Source: Alkalihalobacillus sp. TS-13
Lineage (GTDB): Bacteria; Bacillota; Bacilli; Bacillales; Fictibacillaceae
DNA: 64,000 nucleotides
Assembly (NCBI RefSeq): GCF_019720915.1
Contig: NZ_JAHKSI010000005.1
Coordinates: 106,590-170,589 of the forward strand
Reading direction: 5' to 3'
The position numbers were made by a program, and so were the translations under genes. The notes under the pieces are model-generated. The model saw only the letters and a list, made by a program, of their open reading frames with translations, was not told where the DNA came from and searched no databases. Of this stretch, positions 8,871 through 17,826 are shown in pieces (the first letter of the stretch is position 1; every line of letters starts with the position of its first letter).

Positions 8871-9893
8871 ATGGTACGAGTTAACGGAAAAATGGTAGTC
8901 AAATCTTTAGTATTAGCAGGAGCGCTTGCATTTGGAACTTTTGTAGGTATTGATTCTGTTGAAGCAGCGGGTAATGGGAAAAAAGCTGATGTAAAAGTCC
9001 AAGCATTAGATGACGAAGGAAGAGCAGAATCTAAAACGAAAGTTAAGAATAATCCATCTGCTGAAAACAAAGCTAAATCTCAAGGGCACGTCAACGCCAG
9101 CGAAAAAGCAAAAGAAAATGCAGCACCTAATTCTGCTGTACAAGCTGGTTCTGAAACAGACGCAGATTCTGATGTAGAAACAGAAGTTGAACCTAAAGAA
9201 GAAAACGTGACGGTTGAAGAGCCAACTGATTCTGATGTGAAAACAGAAGAAACAAAAGAAACTGAAGTAGAAGAAGACGCAGAACAAGACAAAGAAACGG
9301 AAGAGCCAAAGGAAGAGAAGGTCAACCCCTCTTCAGAAAATAAGGCAAAATCCAGTGCTTATCATGCAAGTGACGTAGCAAAAGAAAATGCAGCTGAGAA
9401 CTCTGCAGTTCATCTTTCGGTTGCTCCTGAATCAGATGAAGACACAAACTCTGAAGAAGAACCAACTGTCGAAACAGATGTCGAAGCTAAAACTGAAGAA
9501 GACGAAGATGCAGACGAAGAAACTGATGCGGATGAAGATTCTAATGAAGATGCAGACGAAGAAGCAAAAGAAGAAGGTGCAGACACAGAAGAAGTCACTG
9601 AAGAAGTTAACGTTTCTGCAGAAAACAAAGCAAATGCACAAGGACATGTGAACGCTAGTGAAACCGCAAAAGAACATGCTGCTGAAGGTTCTGCTGTTCT
9701 TGCTGGTACTACCGAAGACCCAACTTCTGAAACAGGTGAAGAAACTACTGAAGAAACTACTGAAGAAACAGACGTAGAAGAAGACGAAGAAACTGAAGTA
9801 GATGCTGATGAAGAAGTAACTGAGGAAACAGATGCGGAAACGGACCTGGAAACAGAAACGACAACTGAATCAAAAACAGTTACTCTGCCATAA
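8871..9893 (+). CDS. Secreted highly acidic protein with three ENKAK...NSAV repeats
   Basis: Unrecognised secreted protein of 340 residues. Its signal peptide (about 1-33) ends near DSVEAAG. The mature part has three copies of a ~33-residue module. Each begins [S/A]ENKAK, passes through HVNASEKAKENAA (or HASDVAKENAA, HVNASETAKEHAA) and ends NSAV/GSAV. The modules start at about residues 62, 148 and 251. Linkers between them are almost entirely Glu, Asp and Thr (for example EEDEDADEETDADEDSNEDA), giving an extremely acidic protein. The start ATG is preceded by AGAAGGAGAG. Possible roles include cation binding or cell-surface charge, but nothing in the sequence proves this. A terminator follows directly. 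Confidence 0.8.
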   Translation: MVRVNGKMVVKSLVLAGALAFGTFVGIDSVEAAGNGKKADVKVQALDDEGRAESKTKVKNNPSAENKAKSQGHVNASEKAKENAAPNSAVQAGSETDADSDVETEVEPKEENVTVEEPTDSDVKTEETKETEVEEDAEQDKETEEPKEEKVNPSSENKAKSSAYHASDVAKENAAENSAVHLSVAPESDEDTNSEEEPTVETDVEAKTEEDEDADEETDADEDSNEDADEEAKEEGADTEEVTEEVNVSAENKANAQGHVNASETAKEHAAEGSAVLAGTTEDPTSETGEETTEETTEETDVEEDEETEVDADEEVTEETDAETDLETETTTESKTVTLP

Positions 9894-9911
9894 GAATCAC
9901 AATGGGGAAGA

Positions 9912-9957
9912 GGATGTCCAGAAAGTCAGTGAAATCTGATCTTTCTGGCATCCCTTT
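9912..9957 (+). terminator. Terminator after acidic secreted protein
   Basis: GGATGTCCAGAAAG pairs with CTTTCTGGCATCC across a 15-nt loop, followed by CTTTTC. Confidence 0.75.
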
Positions 9958-9984
9958 TCTCATTTGCTTGATAAAAAAGCACAA

Positions 9985-10226
9985 AAAAATCGTCCAATCC
10001 TGTAAAATGAAAGTTACCACACCTACACTACAGAAGGGACGATCTTTTATGTGCAATCTTTCGATTACTACTGAAAATTATAACACGGAAACGACTTCAT
10101 CTCCAGATGGAAATCAGGGAGAAAACAAGTCTAAACGAACATTCCCACCTACTTTCAAGCCCTACAATAACCAACAACTTGGCCTTGTTTTATTTTAGGG
10201 ACTTATCAGACAGCCCCAAAAAACTC
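9985..10226 (+). pseudogene. Internally deleted insertion-sequence remnant (IS1182-like N-terminus joined to an IS end)
   Basis: From ATG at about 10050 the frame reads MCNLSITTENYN and reaches TFKPYNNQQLGLVLF before a stop at 10196-10198. 'FKPYxxxQL' near the N-terminus is typical of IS1182-family transposases, whose next residues would be LLPPS. The frame is lost there and joins directly to GGGACTTATCAGACAGCCCC, an imperfect palindrome of the kind found at the 3' end of such elements. I infer an element that lost nearly all of its transposase by internal deletion. The ends are approximate and the family assignment rests on a short motif. Confidence 0.4.
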
Positions 10227-10268
10227 TCTTTACGTTTTGTTAGTGACATAAAAACCTACGCTAGAGTT

Positions 10269-11789
10269 TTAATCATAAATGGAGTCGAAGTATTTTATTT
10301 CTATATTTTCAAAAGTTGCGGGGCCGCCTTCAGAATAGAGTGTGATGTTCTTATCCTCTAGTGGAGGGAACACCTGATTGGAGTGTACCACTTTACCATC
10401 ATCTATAAATACTTCAACACTTGTTTTATCTACAAGGATCTTTAAGTGAACTTTTTTTTGACTTGGATCAAAAGGAGCAATACTTTCTATATACTTACCA
10501 CTTTTATCTGGCTGGTCTGTTGATTTTCGATTGACATAAGAGTACTGGTCTTTTGGTGAAAGACCGACGTCCACATGACGCGTTTTGTCGGCTGATTCCC
10601 GAAGACGCAACCCTACGTTCCCGATCTTCGACCAGGATATCTCTGCTTCGATCTGGTAAACCGTACCAGTTGCCCCAATTGTTTTTGAGCCGTCGACCTC
10701 GATTTGTTGATAAGAATCTGAGGAATCTGTTAATTGACTTAGTTTTTCTAACGGCTGTGAACCCAAGTAATAGGAGTCCTCATCACCTTTTTTTAATTCT
10801 ATTTTTCGAACGATGGAATCCAATCCGTTAAAATCCTCCTGGAGGGTAGGGGTATGGTCTGCGTATGCCCAATTGTTCATCCAAGCTAAAGCATATCGGT
10901 GGCTGAGCTGATTATCACTTGTCCCATCTTCAAACGTAACGCCGCCGTACCAATCGAAACCGTAATCCAGCCATTCAGGCTCTTCGTGATCGGGGATAAA
11001 TTCATCACCATTGTAATTACCGACCCAGTAAGCATAAGTATTCGGCTTTCCGATCGACTTGCCATTGGCACTTACGCCCAACACCCATTTCACTGTTCCG
11101 TCGTTTGCCCGCATCTTATACAAGTCTGGGCATTCTACGAGCCCAATATCTTTTGTCTGAAATCCACTGGTGTAATTCCAGTCTTTTAGGTTTTTCGATT
11201 CATAAAAACCAATTTTTGTTCCTTCGGCCATGAGCATGACCCATTTCTGCTCTTGGTCATCCCAGATAACTTTAGGATCTCTGAAATCTTCGGCTCCTGG
11301 GTTCGACATTACCGGATGGTCACTATAGGAAGTAAACGTTTGGCCTCTATCCGTACTGTACCAGAGATACTGTTCCTGCTTTCCATTTGCAGAAGGCTGG
11401 GTAACGAGTGCTACTACAGCCTCTTCTCCAAAGCCGGCTGTATTATTTTGGTCTACCACAACAGAACCTGACCACGGATCCCCGTTTTCATTCGTGTATT
11501 TAGGAATAGCCACCCCTTCATCTTTCCAATGGACTAAATCTTTAGAGGTCGCATGACGCCACTCTGTTCCGTTGCCTTTGGGATAGTCTCCGTTATAGAG
11601 ATAATAGTAGTGATATTTCCCATCCAGATAGATTGGTTTTTGGGGGTCATTCTTCCAGTTATCCGGAGCTGTAAAATGATAGTCTGCACGATACGTTTCC
11701 TTTTCTTGTGGTTCTTTTTCCCTATGGTCTGGTCGCTCAAAGATTAAAAACAAGCCTATGATCAAGAAAAAGAGAAGCGAGACAGCCAT
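10269..11789 (-). CDS. levB: Endolevanase (GH32), levB-like
   Basis: Glycoside hydrolase family 32 enzyme that cleaves beta-2,6-fructan. It has an N-terminal membrane/signal segment (LLFFLIIGLFLIF) and the three GH32 acids in context: nucleophile Asp48 in NWKNDPQ, Asp171 in FRDPKV and acid/base Glu219 in VECPDLY. Its 506 residues and sequence closely resemble B. subtilis LevB (YveB), which also follows sacB. ATG at 11787-11789 begins the frame but lacks a ribosome binding site. A better one (GGTGAG) precedes an ATG at 11812 that is one base out of frame, so the true N-terminus is uncertain. It is transcribed with the levansucrase gene, separated by a hairpin that probably reduces read-through. 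Confidence 0.9.
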   Translation of the reverse strand: MAVSLLFFLIIGLFLIFERPDHREKEPQEKETYRADYHFTAPDNWKNDPQKPIYLDGKYHYYYLYNGDYPKGNGTEWRHATSKDLVHWKDEGVAIPKYTNENGDPWSGSVVVDQNNTAGFGEEAVVALVTQPSANGKQEQYLWYSTDRGQTFTSYSDHPVMSNPGAEDFRDPKVIWDDQEQKWVMLMAEGTKIGFYESKNLKDWNYTSGFQTKDIGLVECPDLYKMRANDGTVKWVLGVSANGKSIGKPNTYAYWVGNYNGDEFIPDHEEPEWLDYGFDWYGGVTFEDGTSDNQLSHRYALAWMNNWAYADHTPTLQEDFNGLDSIVRKIELKKGDEDSYYLGSQPLEKLSQLTDSSDSYQQIEVDGSKTIGATGTVYQIEAEISWSKIGNVGLRLRESADKTRHVDVGLSPKDQYSYVNRKSTDQPDKSGKYIESIAPFDPSQKKVHLKILVDKTSVEVFIDDGKVVHSNQVFPPLEDKNITLYSEGGPATFENIEIKYFDSIYD

Positions 11790-11848
11790 TTTCTTTGATT
11801 CTGCTTTACCATATCAGTTGCTCACCGCTTTTATAATGGATTAATTGA

Positions 11849-11890
11849 AAAGAAAAGAAAATGCCTAGAGAAGTCGGCATTTTCTTTTCA
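11849..11890 (-). terminator. Hairpin between levansucrase and endolevanase genes
   Basis: AAGAAAATGCC and GGCATTTTCTT form a near-perfect stem, with runs of T on both strands. In the minus direction it lies just after the levansucrase stop. It is likely a partial terminator that lowers levB expression relative to sacB. Confidence 0.7.
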
Positions 11891-11908
11891 TCCTAAAGCT
11901 TATTAAGC

Positions 11909-13369
11909 TTATTCTTCATTTATTGTAAGTTGTCCTTGTTTGAGGATTCCATCTTCTATAACGGAAGATTTAGGTCCTTTAAGGTCCAGCTTAAAGCTTG
12001 GAGAGAAAGTAGACTTTTTGTCTTCAAAATACCCTCTATTTGTCATATAGCTTGTAACAACAGTTTCATCGCTATTTTCTTGAGGGATTACATAGTGTGC
12101 GTAATTCCATGTCACATCATTTGGATCGAGGTCATGGTGTAAAACAATTCCCGTTTTGTTCATCGGCTTGTATGGACCGGTTAATGAATTTGACACATAT
12201 CCCAACATGTAGATATCTTCATCATCAATGCCATCAATCGTCATTTTAGATCCGCGTGAACTTGTGAATAAGTACCATTTACCATCTTTTTTGAAAATGT
12301 TTGGACGTTCAATTTCATCCGTAACAGTGTTGGAAGCAATCAATGGGTCCATTACGTTCTTTAGTGTATAATCATCGTTGATTTCGATAATGCCGATCGC
12401 TCCGTTCGCCAGTTCAGCAAACTCTCTTTTCGGACTTTCTAACAGTTTAGCTTTTTCATCCTGGAAGTATTTTTCGCTCTTGCCATAGTACGCTTTGTTG
12501 TAAAGGGATTCCTCTCCAGAGTAGCCAAAGTCAGTTCCTGTATTGGCTTCAAACACCAGGTATTTACGGCCGTTTTCTTCTACATAGTGAGGGTCTCTTA
12601 ACGTATGGTTTTCATTATAGTTAATATCTCCATTTCCAAAAGCCTGGTTGACATTTTGATAAACAGACCCATCGCCGCCTTCAAAAATTGACTTATGATC
12701 TTCGACGCCATCCACATTAAGAGTTCCTTGTTTTGGTTCAGATACGTTAACTTGCGCAGTAGTTAGCGTCTGTTTACCGTAAAGCTCCTTTTCTTCATTA
12801 AATTCTGTACGGTTGGTGTAGAATAAACGAATTTCTCCATCAGAGGTGAAGGTAGCGGAACCGGACCACTCTTCTGACTGATCTTTCAAATATTTATCGT
12901 CAGCTTTGTATTTATCTTCATCGTCGAATACACGTCCAGCGTTCTTCCACGCATCGATGGATTTCTCATCTGCTTTCTTATAGAACATGTAAATGAATGT
13001 GTCGTGTGCATTTTTTGGGTCACCTGCTAAACCGAATAGGATATGGTAGCCATTGTATTCGGCCACTGTACCGTCCGCGTTTTGGAGCGGCCATGTGTCC
13101 CAAACATCCATTTTAATTTCATTTCCGTTCTCGTCTGTTTTTGTAGCTGATGGAATGTTTTGAATGTTAGATGCGTCAAATTCAGGGACCGCATGATCAT
13201 CGTGCTGCTTAATCATGTCCGCCATATCAGAACGCGTGATGTGGGAAATTCCGTAATCTTCTTTATGGTCCCGGGAATCAGCATGCGCGATCAATCCTTC
13301 CCCTCCTGCCAGAATTGCTGTGCTAAGCATGACTACTGTAGCTTGTTTGGCCAATCTTTTTACGTTCAT
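11909..13369 (-). CDS. sacB: Levansucrase (GH68)
   Basis: Secreted fructosyltransferase that builds levan from sucrose and releases glucose. The 486-residue form starts at ATG 13367-13369 (MNVKRLAKQATVVMLSTA), chosen because GGGAGGAAAG sits just before it and it matches the B. subtilis SacB signal peptide; an upstream in-frame ATG at 13384 overlaps that binding site. The GH68 catalytic acids are all present: nucleophile Asp91 in VWDTWPLQ, transition-state Asp259 in LRDPHYV and acid/base Glu354 in DEIERPN. It lies upstream of levB and downstream of a two-component system and a sugar-binding protein on the same strand. A TATAAT on the minus strand (13434-13439) has no good -35, consistent with an activator-dependent promoter. 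Confidence 0.95.
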   Translation of the reverse strand: MNVKRLAKQATVVMLSTAILAGGEGLIAHADSRDHKEDYGISHITRSDMADMIKQHDDHAVPEFDASNIQNIPSATKTDENGNEIKMDVWDTWPLQNADGTVAEYNGYHILFGLAGDPKNAHDTFIYMFYKKADEKSIDAWKNAGRVFDDEDKYKADDKYLKDQSEEWSGSATFTSDGEIRLFYTNRTEFNEEKELYGKQTLTTAQVNVSEPKQGTLNVDGVEDHKSIFEGGDGSVYQNVNQAFGNGDINYNENHTLRDPHYVEENGRKYLVFEANTGTDFGYSGEESLYNKAYYGKSEKYFQDEKAKLLESPKREFAELANGAIGIIEINDDYTLKNVMDPLIASNTVTDEIERPNIFKKDGKWYLFTSSRGSKMTIDGIDDEDIYMLGYVSNSLTGPYKPMNKTGIVLHHDLDPNDVTWNYAHYVIPQENSDETVVTSYMTNRGYFEDKKSTFSPSFKLDLKGPKSSVIEDGILKQGQLTINEE

Positions 13370-13433
13370 ATTCTTTCCTCCCATATTTTTTTTGCGGATT
13401 ATTTTTTCGTTTTTCCGCTGTTTGACAATTTAA

Positions 13434-13439
13434 ATTATA
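13434..13439 (-). promoter_or_regulatory. Possible -10 box of the sacB promoter
   Basis: TATAAT on the minus strand about 65 bp upstream of the sacB start. No matching -35 is seen. I found no clear terminator/antiterminator leader like the SacY-controlled one of B. subtilis sacB. Confidence 0.35.
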
Positions 13440-13559
13440 GGGGGGGATGGGCGGATCTGGATATGGAGGATATTGATTGGAATTTAGCTTTGATTTGATA
13501 TATAGGATTTTCGTTCTATTTTGGGGAGAGGAGAGAGTGAAAAAAGCCCTGGAGAGGAC

Positions 13560-14825
13560 TCACTGAGCCTTTTCCCAGGACTTTTGATATTCTTGCAATA
13601 GTTGCTCCTTATTAAGTTGGTTCTTTATATATTGTTGTGTGGCCGAACCAAATTCTTTTCTTACTCCTACTGGGAAATCAAACCAGTTGGAGGACAACGT
13701 TTGCCCTTTTTTATAATACTGTATGATTTGATCGGCAAGAGGACCTGAATTTTCCGGCTCGATATGCTTAAAAGCGGGAATGAATTTTAAGTGTTCGGTT
13801 AAGTATCGTTTTCCTTCTTCAGATGAAACCATCCAGTTTAAAAATTTTTTTGCTTCATTCTTTTTTTCTTCTGTTGTCTGTTTATTGACTACCCAGTAAC
13901 TAGGTGTGTTAACGACTAAGGATTCCTTGTCCGGATCATCATTAATGGGAATAGGGATAATGCCGATGTTCATATCGGGGGATTGCTGGTCGATCATAGG
14001 CTGTATCCAGTTGCCCTGCAGGATAATCGCTGCATCTCCAGCTGCAAATGTATTTACTTCCATACTGTAGTCTGTCGAGAGTGGTTCATTGCTTCCATAT
14101 TCTAAAGTGACATCCAACAAATGGAGGAGGTCCTTGAATTTCGGATTGTTGGGAATCGTTTCCTTCCCTTCATTCAAGTTTTTTATAAAAGCAGCTGGGT
14201 TATCCTGCTGGGCAAATGCGATATTCAAAAGATGGTCACCCAATTTCCATTTCTCATAGTAGCCAGTGGCAAAAGGTGTAATTCCTGCTTCTTGCAGTTT
14301 CTCAGCGGTAACTGTCAATTCAGTTAGTGTAGCAGGCATTGCCTTAATGCCTGCCTGCTTAAATAAATCTTTATTATAAATGAAGCCGTATCCTTCTAGG
14401 TTCATTGGCATTCCAAGTACTTTACCATCAAATCTCATCGGCGTTAATGTATCTTCAAGTGCATTCTCTACCCATGGCTGATCAGATAGGTCTTCTAAAT
14501 AGTCGCTCCAAACTTTGGCGTTTTCATACCCGGGGTTTGTGAAAATATCGGGACCATTACCTGCAGCAATTTGGGCTTTAAGATCAGAAAAGTCATCCAT
14601 CGCCCCACCGACCGTGTAGACTTCTATATTTACTTTTGGATGATTCGTTTCATAAGCCTGGACCATTTGCTCAAACTGTGAAGCAATCTCTACTTTTGGA
14701 TTTCTTACTTTTAGTGTAATTTCCTGTTCTTTTATTGGTGTTTCTTTTGTCTCAGACTTTGACTGACATGCTGAAAGAGATAGGTTCAGCGTTCCGATTA
14801 AACATAAAAGTAAGACTTTTTTCAT
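13560..14825 (-). CDS. Sugar-binding lipoprotein (ABC family 1), orphan, next to two-component system
   Basis: Extracytoplasmic solute-binding protein of about 421 residues. The signal MKKVLLLCLIGTLNLSLSAC has lipobox LSAC. The mature part resembles MalE-type sugar-binding proteins (AAGNGPDIFTNPG; YGFIYNKDLFKQAGI; GDAAIILQGNW; FLNWMVSSEEGKRYLTEHL). The start at 14825 was chosen because AAGAGGTGACAG precedes it and it begins the lipoprotein signal; the frame is open upstream into the response regulator gene. It starts 16 bp after that regulator stops, so all three genes form one operon. No permease or ATPase gene is adjacent. It may act as the extracellular sensor part of the system rather than in uptake; that is inference from context. 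Confidence 0.85.
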   Translation of the reverse strand: MKKVLLLCLIGTLNLSLSACQSKSETKETPIKEQEITLKVRNPKVEIASQFEQMVQAYETNHPKVNIEVYTVGGAMDDFSDLKAQIAAGNGPDIFTNPGYENAKVWSDYLEDLSDQPWVENALEDTLTPMRFDGKVLGMPMNLEGYGFIYNKDLFKQAGIKAMPATLTELTVTAEKLQEAGITPFATGYYEKWKLGDHLLNIAFAQQDNPAAFIKNLNEGKETIPNNPKFKDLLHLLDVTLEYGSNEPLSTDYSMEVNTFAAGDAAIILQGNWIQPMIDQQSPDMNIGIIPIPINDDPDKESLVVNTPSYWVVNKQTTEEKKNEAKKFLNWMVSSEEGKRYLTEHLKFIPAFKHIEPENSGPLADQIIQYYKKGQTLSSNWFDFPVGVRKEFGSATQQYIKNQLNKEQLLQEYQKSWEKAQ

Positions 14826-14841
14826 TCTGTCACCTCTTTTC

Positions 14842-16023
14842 TTATTCCGTAAACGATCTGCTGACAAATTGCTGTCTTTTGTTTCGAAACTCAAAAGGTG
14901 TGACGCCTACGACCTTTTTGAACAGTTTCGAAAAATATTTCTCATCTTGATAGCCTAGCAATAAAGAAATCGAGTAAATGGTTTCTTCTGTTTCTTTTAA
15001 CCAAATTTTAGCCTGGTCAATTCTTAATTTCGTAATATATTTAGACAAAGGCAATCCGGTTTCTTCCTTGAATTTCCTTGAAATATGTTCTCGGCTGAAG
15101 AAGAATAGGTTGGATAGTTTCTCCAAACTCAACTCCTCCATATAAAAATCATTTACATAGGAAACGATATCCTTTATTCGGCGGGGGGTATCCAAATCAT
15201 CCATTCGATGATTTGACCGATACTCGTGATTATCGATGGCTGTTTGTAAAGTTTGATAGGAGCTTGGAATATCCGTTAATGAATATAATCGCTCACCACT
15301 CACAAGTCGAATAGGTATATCAAATTCTTGACTCATCCATTCTTCTATCGTTAGCCATTCGTCTTTAATGCTGATGACAAGACAAAGATTTCGATCAAAG
15401 TGTAGAGAAAACGCATTTCCTAATTTTCTTTGAACGAGCATGTCTGCCAGTAAATCAACATAAGGATCAGGGTGATGCATTTGATAAAAAGAAATTAACG
15501 ATAATTCATATTGATCAGCAGTAGGGAGGTATGGGAGGATGTCATCTGGTTCAAAAGCTTCCCCCATGCAAGCCGCTGTCATTATTTGATTGAGCCACAG
15601 CTTTTTTAAGTCTTTATCGACTGTTTGATCCGAATGTCGGGATTTTTGGTCATTCTTCCAGCTTTCCACTGCTTCAGATAACGTTTTGTTAAAGGGCTCA
15701 GGTTCTATCGGCTTCAAAAGATAATCGAAACTGCTGTATTTAATCGCTTGGCGCATAAATGAATAATCGTTGTACCCTGTAATGAATATGACCTTACCGG
15801 GATAAGAAATGCCGTCGAGCCATTCTATGATATCTATTCCGGTCATTCCTGGCATTTTAATATCCGTAAAAATCAGTTCAGGTTGAGATTCATCAATAAT
15901 TGTTTTTGCTTCTTGACCATCGCTTGCTTCTAAAATCTCAGTTATGCCGTGCTGGTCCCATTGTCCTAAATAGCGCAGGACGTCGCGTACATTCATTTCA
16001 TCATCAGCAATTAAAGCCTTCAA
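14842..16023 (-). CDS. AraC-type response regulator (YesN family)
   Basis: Cytoplasmic DNA-binding regulator of 393 residues. The receiver domain (about 1-120) has acidic residues DDE near the start, phospho-acceptor Asp54 in IFTDIKMPG, a Thr in FITGYND and Lys in LLKPIEP. A middle region of unknown fold follows, then a C-terminal AraC double helix-turn-helix (about 290-385; ISRKFKEETGLPLSKYI and SISLLLGYQDEKYFSKLFKK). The partner kinase gene ends 33 bp upstream and the sugar-binding lipoprotein gene follows 16 bp downstream. The likely target is the sacB promoter region and perhaps its own operon, since those genes follow in the same direction. Confidence 0.9.
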   Translation of the reverse strand: MKALIADDEMNVRDVLRYLGQWDQHGITEILEASDGQEAKTIIDESQPELIFTDIKMPGMTGIDIIEWLDGISYPGKVIFITGYNDYSFMRQAIKYSSFDYLLKPIEPEPFNKTLSEAVESWKNDQKSRHSDQTVDKDLKKLWLNQIMTAACMGEAFEPDDILPYLPTADQYELSLISFYQMHHPDPYVDLLADMLVQRKLGNAFSLHFDRNLCLVISIKDEWLTIEEWMSQEFDIPIRLVSGERLYSLTDIPSSYQTLQTAIDNHEYRSNHRMDDLDTPRRIKDIVSYVNDFYMEELSLEKLSNLFFFSREHISRKFKEETGLPLSKYITKLRIDQAKIWLKETEETIYSISLLLGYQDEKYFSKLFKKVVGVTPFEFRNKRQQFVSRSFTE

Positions 16024-16056
16024 AAACTATCCCTCCTCCGTATATGAAACTGGCTA

Positions 16057-17826
16057 TCATACATTGGCTGTTGAACTCGTTTGGATTGGACAGGGAATGA
16101 AAATCTTCACGTGGAACCCTTGCCCTTGATCCGTGTCTACTTCTAACCCTGCCCTTTTGTTGTAATTAAGAACCAAACGATCATGAATATTTTTTAAACC
16201 AATATGTTTATGTGAATATAAGCTTTCATGAGGATCTGTATATATTTTTTTCCTTAACATTTGGAGCTGTTTCTCCGGCAGACTTTCTCCGTCATTCTCT
16301 ACGATAAGGTGTAAGAAGCCGTCTTGTATTTCCCCGCGTATTGATAGACGAGCTTTATAATTGCCCTTTTCATAACAATGCTTAAAAAAGTTCTCAACGA
16401 GTGGCTGAAGAATCATACTGGGTATCGTCGTATTAAGAACCGTTTCGTTCATTTCTATGGAGTAATTCACATTATTTCGGAAACGTTCCATTTGCAGGGT
16501 GAGATAGGATTCAATATAATTCACTTCATCTTGTACGAGTACCCACTCGTCTGCCTGTATGGAGTAACGCATCATCTTCGATAAAGACGTTACGAGACGG
16601 TATACGTTAGGCGTCTTTGATCTTAAAGCAACTGCACCAATTGATTGCAGGGCATTGAATAAGAAATGAGGATTCACTTGGGCCTTTAAAGCTCTGAATT
16701 GGTTTTCCTTATTTTCAATCTCAAGCTTATATTCACGATCAATGTGAAGGTTAATGCGATTCATCATATCTTTCATATGTTTCTCCAAATAACCGATTTC
16801 GTCTTGTCTAGAGTCATCAAAGGGAACGTTCATTTCACTGCCTTCTATCATGCGTACTTTTTGAGTCAGTTGTTTGATCGGATGGGTAATTCGAATCGTA
16901 ATCATACTGATCATCAACAACCCTAATAAACCTACACCTATCCCGACCAATATACTTGTATAGGCCGTTTTCCTGACATCATGAAATAAGATTTCACTAG
17001 GCGTGATCTTCACCAATTTCCATTGATGGAGTGGGCTGGATAAAGTTCTTGATAAGATAATATCATCACCCCTACCGCCATCTTCTTTCATTTGCTGTTG
17101 CAGCTCAGCAGTCACGGGCTTGCCGATAAGACTACGGTTGTTTGCATAAATCACTTGATCGTTTTCGTCAACCAGTAACACGGTCTCTTCGTTTTCCTGA
17201 ATTAGGTTATTGCATATTTGAGTGTACATATCTGAATCGATGTCAGTAGTCAGGATTCCGAGAAATTCGTTTGTGAGCACATCTACTATTTTATGATGGA
17301 GTGTTATGACCACAGTGTTGTCTGACTGGGGAACAATCGCTGCATTATTATAATTCTCAATAGGGTGAGGCGGTTCTAATATGTACTTTAAGTTCGAATG
17401 ATAGAGTTTGTTCATCAAGTCCTGATCTAAAAAATCAGGTTTTGATTTTCGCGCACTGACCATTCCATTATATACAGCGATGGATTCCCTATCCTGATTT
17501 AAATAAAGCCGTACCTGCCGGATTTCGCTCCGCATCAAATAGTAATTTTTTAAGCTTTTCTCTAGGTAAGCTGAATCATCTACATCATTATTAAATATCC
17601 GGAACAACTCAGGGTCACGATACAGGATGTATGGGAGGTTGATCATTTCCTCAAAGTATTGATTGAGTTCTTCTGAGCTCTCCTGCAATTGTGCCCGGCT
17701 GTTTTCGAGTTCATTCTGCTCCACACTATTTTTCGTATAGCTGTAAATTAAAAAAACAGACAAAAAATAGGGCAGGATGATGAACACAAGCAGCATTAAC
17801 AATAACCGGCGCTGAATGCTTTTCAT
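16057..17826 (-). CDS. Sensor histidine kinase (YesM/LytS-type)
   Basis: Membrane sensor of 589 residues. The first transmembrane helix (LLMLLVFIILPYFLSVFLIY) is followed by a ~260-residue extracellular sensing region. A second helix (SILVGIGVGLLGLLMISMI), a HAMP segment, and the His_kinase/HATPase module come next. The phospho-accepting His is in VNPHFLFNALQ (about residue 387) and the ATP site includes SMILQPLVENFFKH and GIGLKNIHDRL. This is the paired kinase for the AraC-type regulator encoded next. In characterised Bacillus and Paenibacillus relatives such pairs respond to extracellular sugars; levan oligosaccharides or sucrose would fit the location but are not shown. Confidence 0.9.
   Translation of the reverse strand: MKSIQRRLLLMLLVFIILPYFLSVFLIYSYTKNSVEQNELENSRAQLQESSEELNQYFEEMINLPYILYRDPELFRIFNNDVDDSAYLEKSLKNYYLMRSEIRQVRLYLNQDRESIAVYNGMVSARKSKPDFLDQDLMNKLYHSNLKYILEPPHPIENYNNAAIVPQSDNTVVITLHHKIVDVLTNEFLGILTTDIDSDMYTQICNNLIQENEETVLLVDENDQVIYANNRSLIGKPVTAELQQQMKEDGGRGDDIILSRTLSSPLHQWKLVKITPSEILFHDVRKTAYTSILVGIGVGLLGLLMISMITIRITHPIKQLTQKVRMIEGSEMNVPFDDSRQDEIGYLEKHMKDMMNRINLHIDREYKLEIENKENQFRALKAQVNPHFLFNALQSIGAVALRSKTPNVYRLVTSLSKMMRYSIQADEWVLVQDEVNYIESYLTLQMERFRNNVNYSIEMNETVLNTTIPSMILQPLVENFFKHCYEKGNYKARLSIRGEIQDGFLHLIVENDGESLPEKQLQMLRKKIYTDPHESLYSHKHIGLKNIHDRLVLNYNKRAGLEVDTDQGQGFHVKIFIPCPIQTSSTANV

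Noticed and set aside
9006-9677. Long minus-strand open frames opposite the acidic protein gene
   Set aside because: They are mirror images of GAA/GAT-rich codons, giving Ser- or Phe/Cys-rich nonsense without start signals.
10107-10361. Plus-strand open frame of 84 codons
   Set aside because: It overlaps both the IS relic and the end of the levanase gene in the wrong frame.
13370-13560. SacY-type antiterminator leader for sacB
   Set aside because: No convincing terminator plus overlapping antiterminator hairpin was found upstream of the sacB start.
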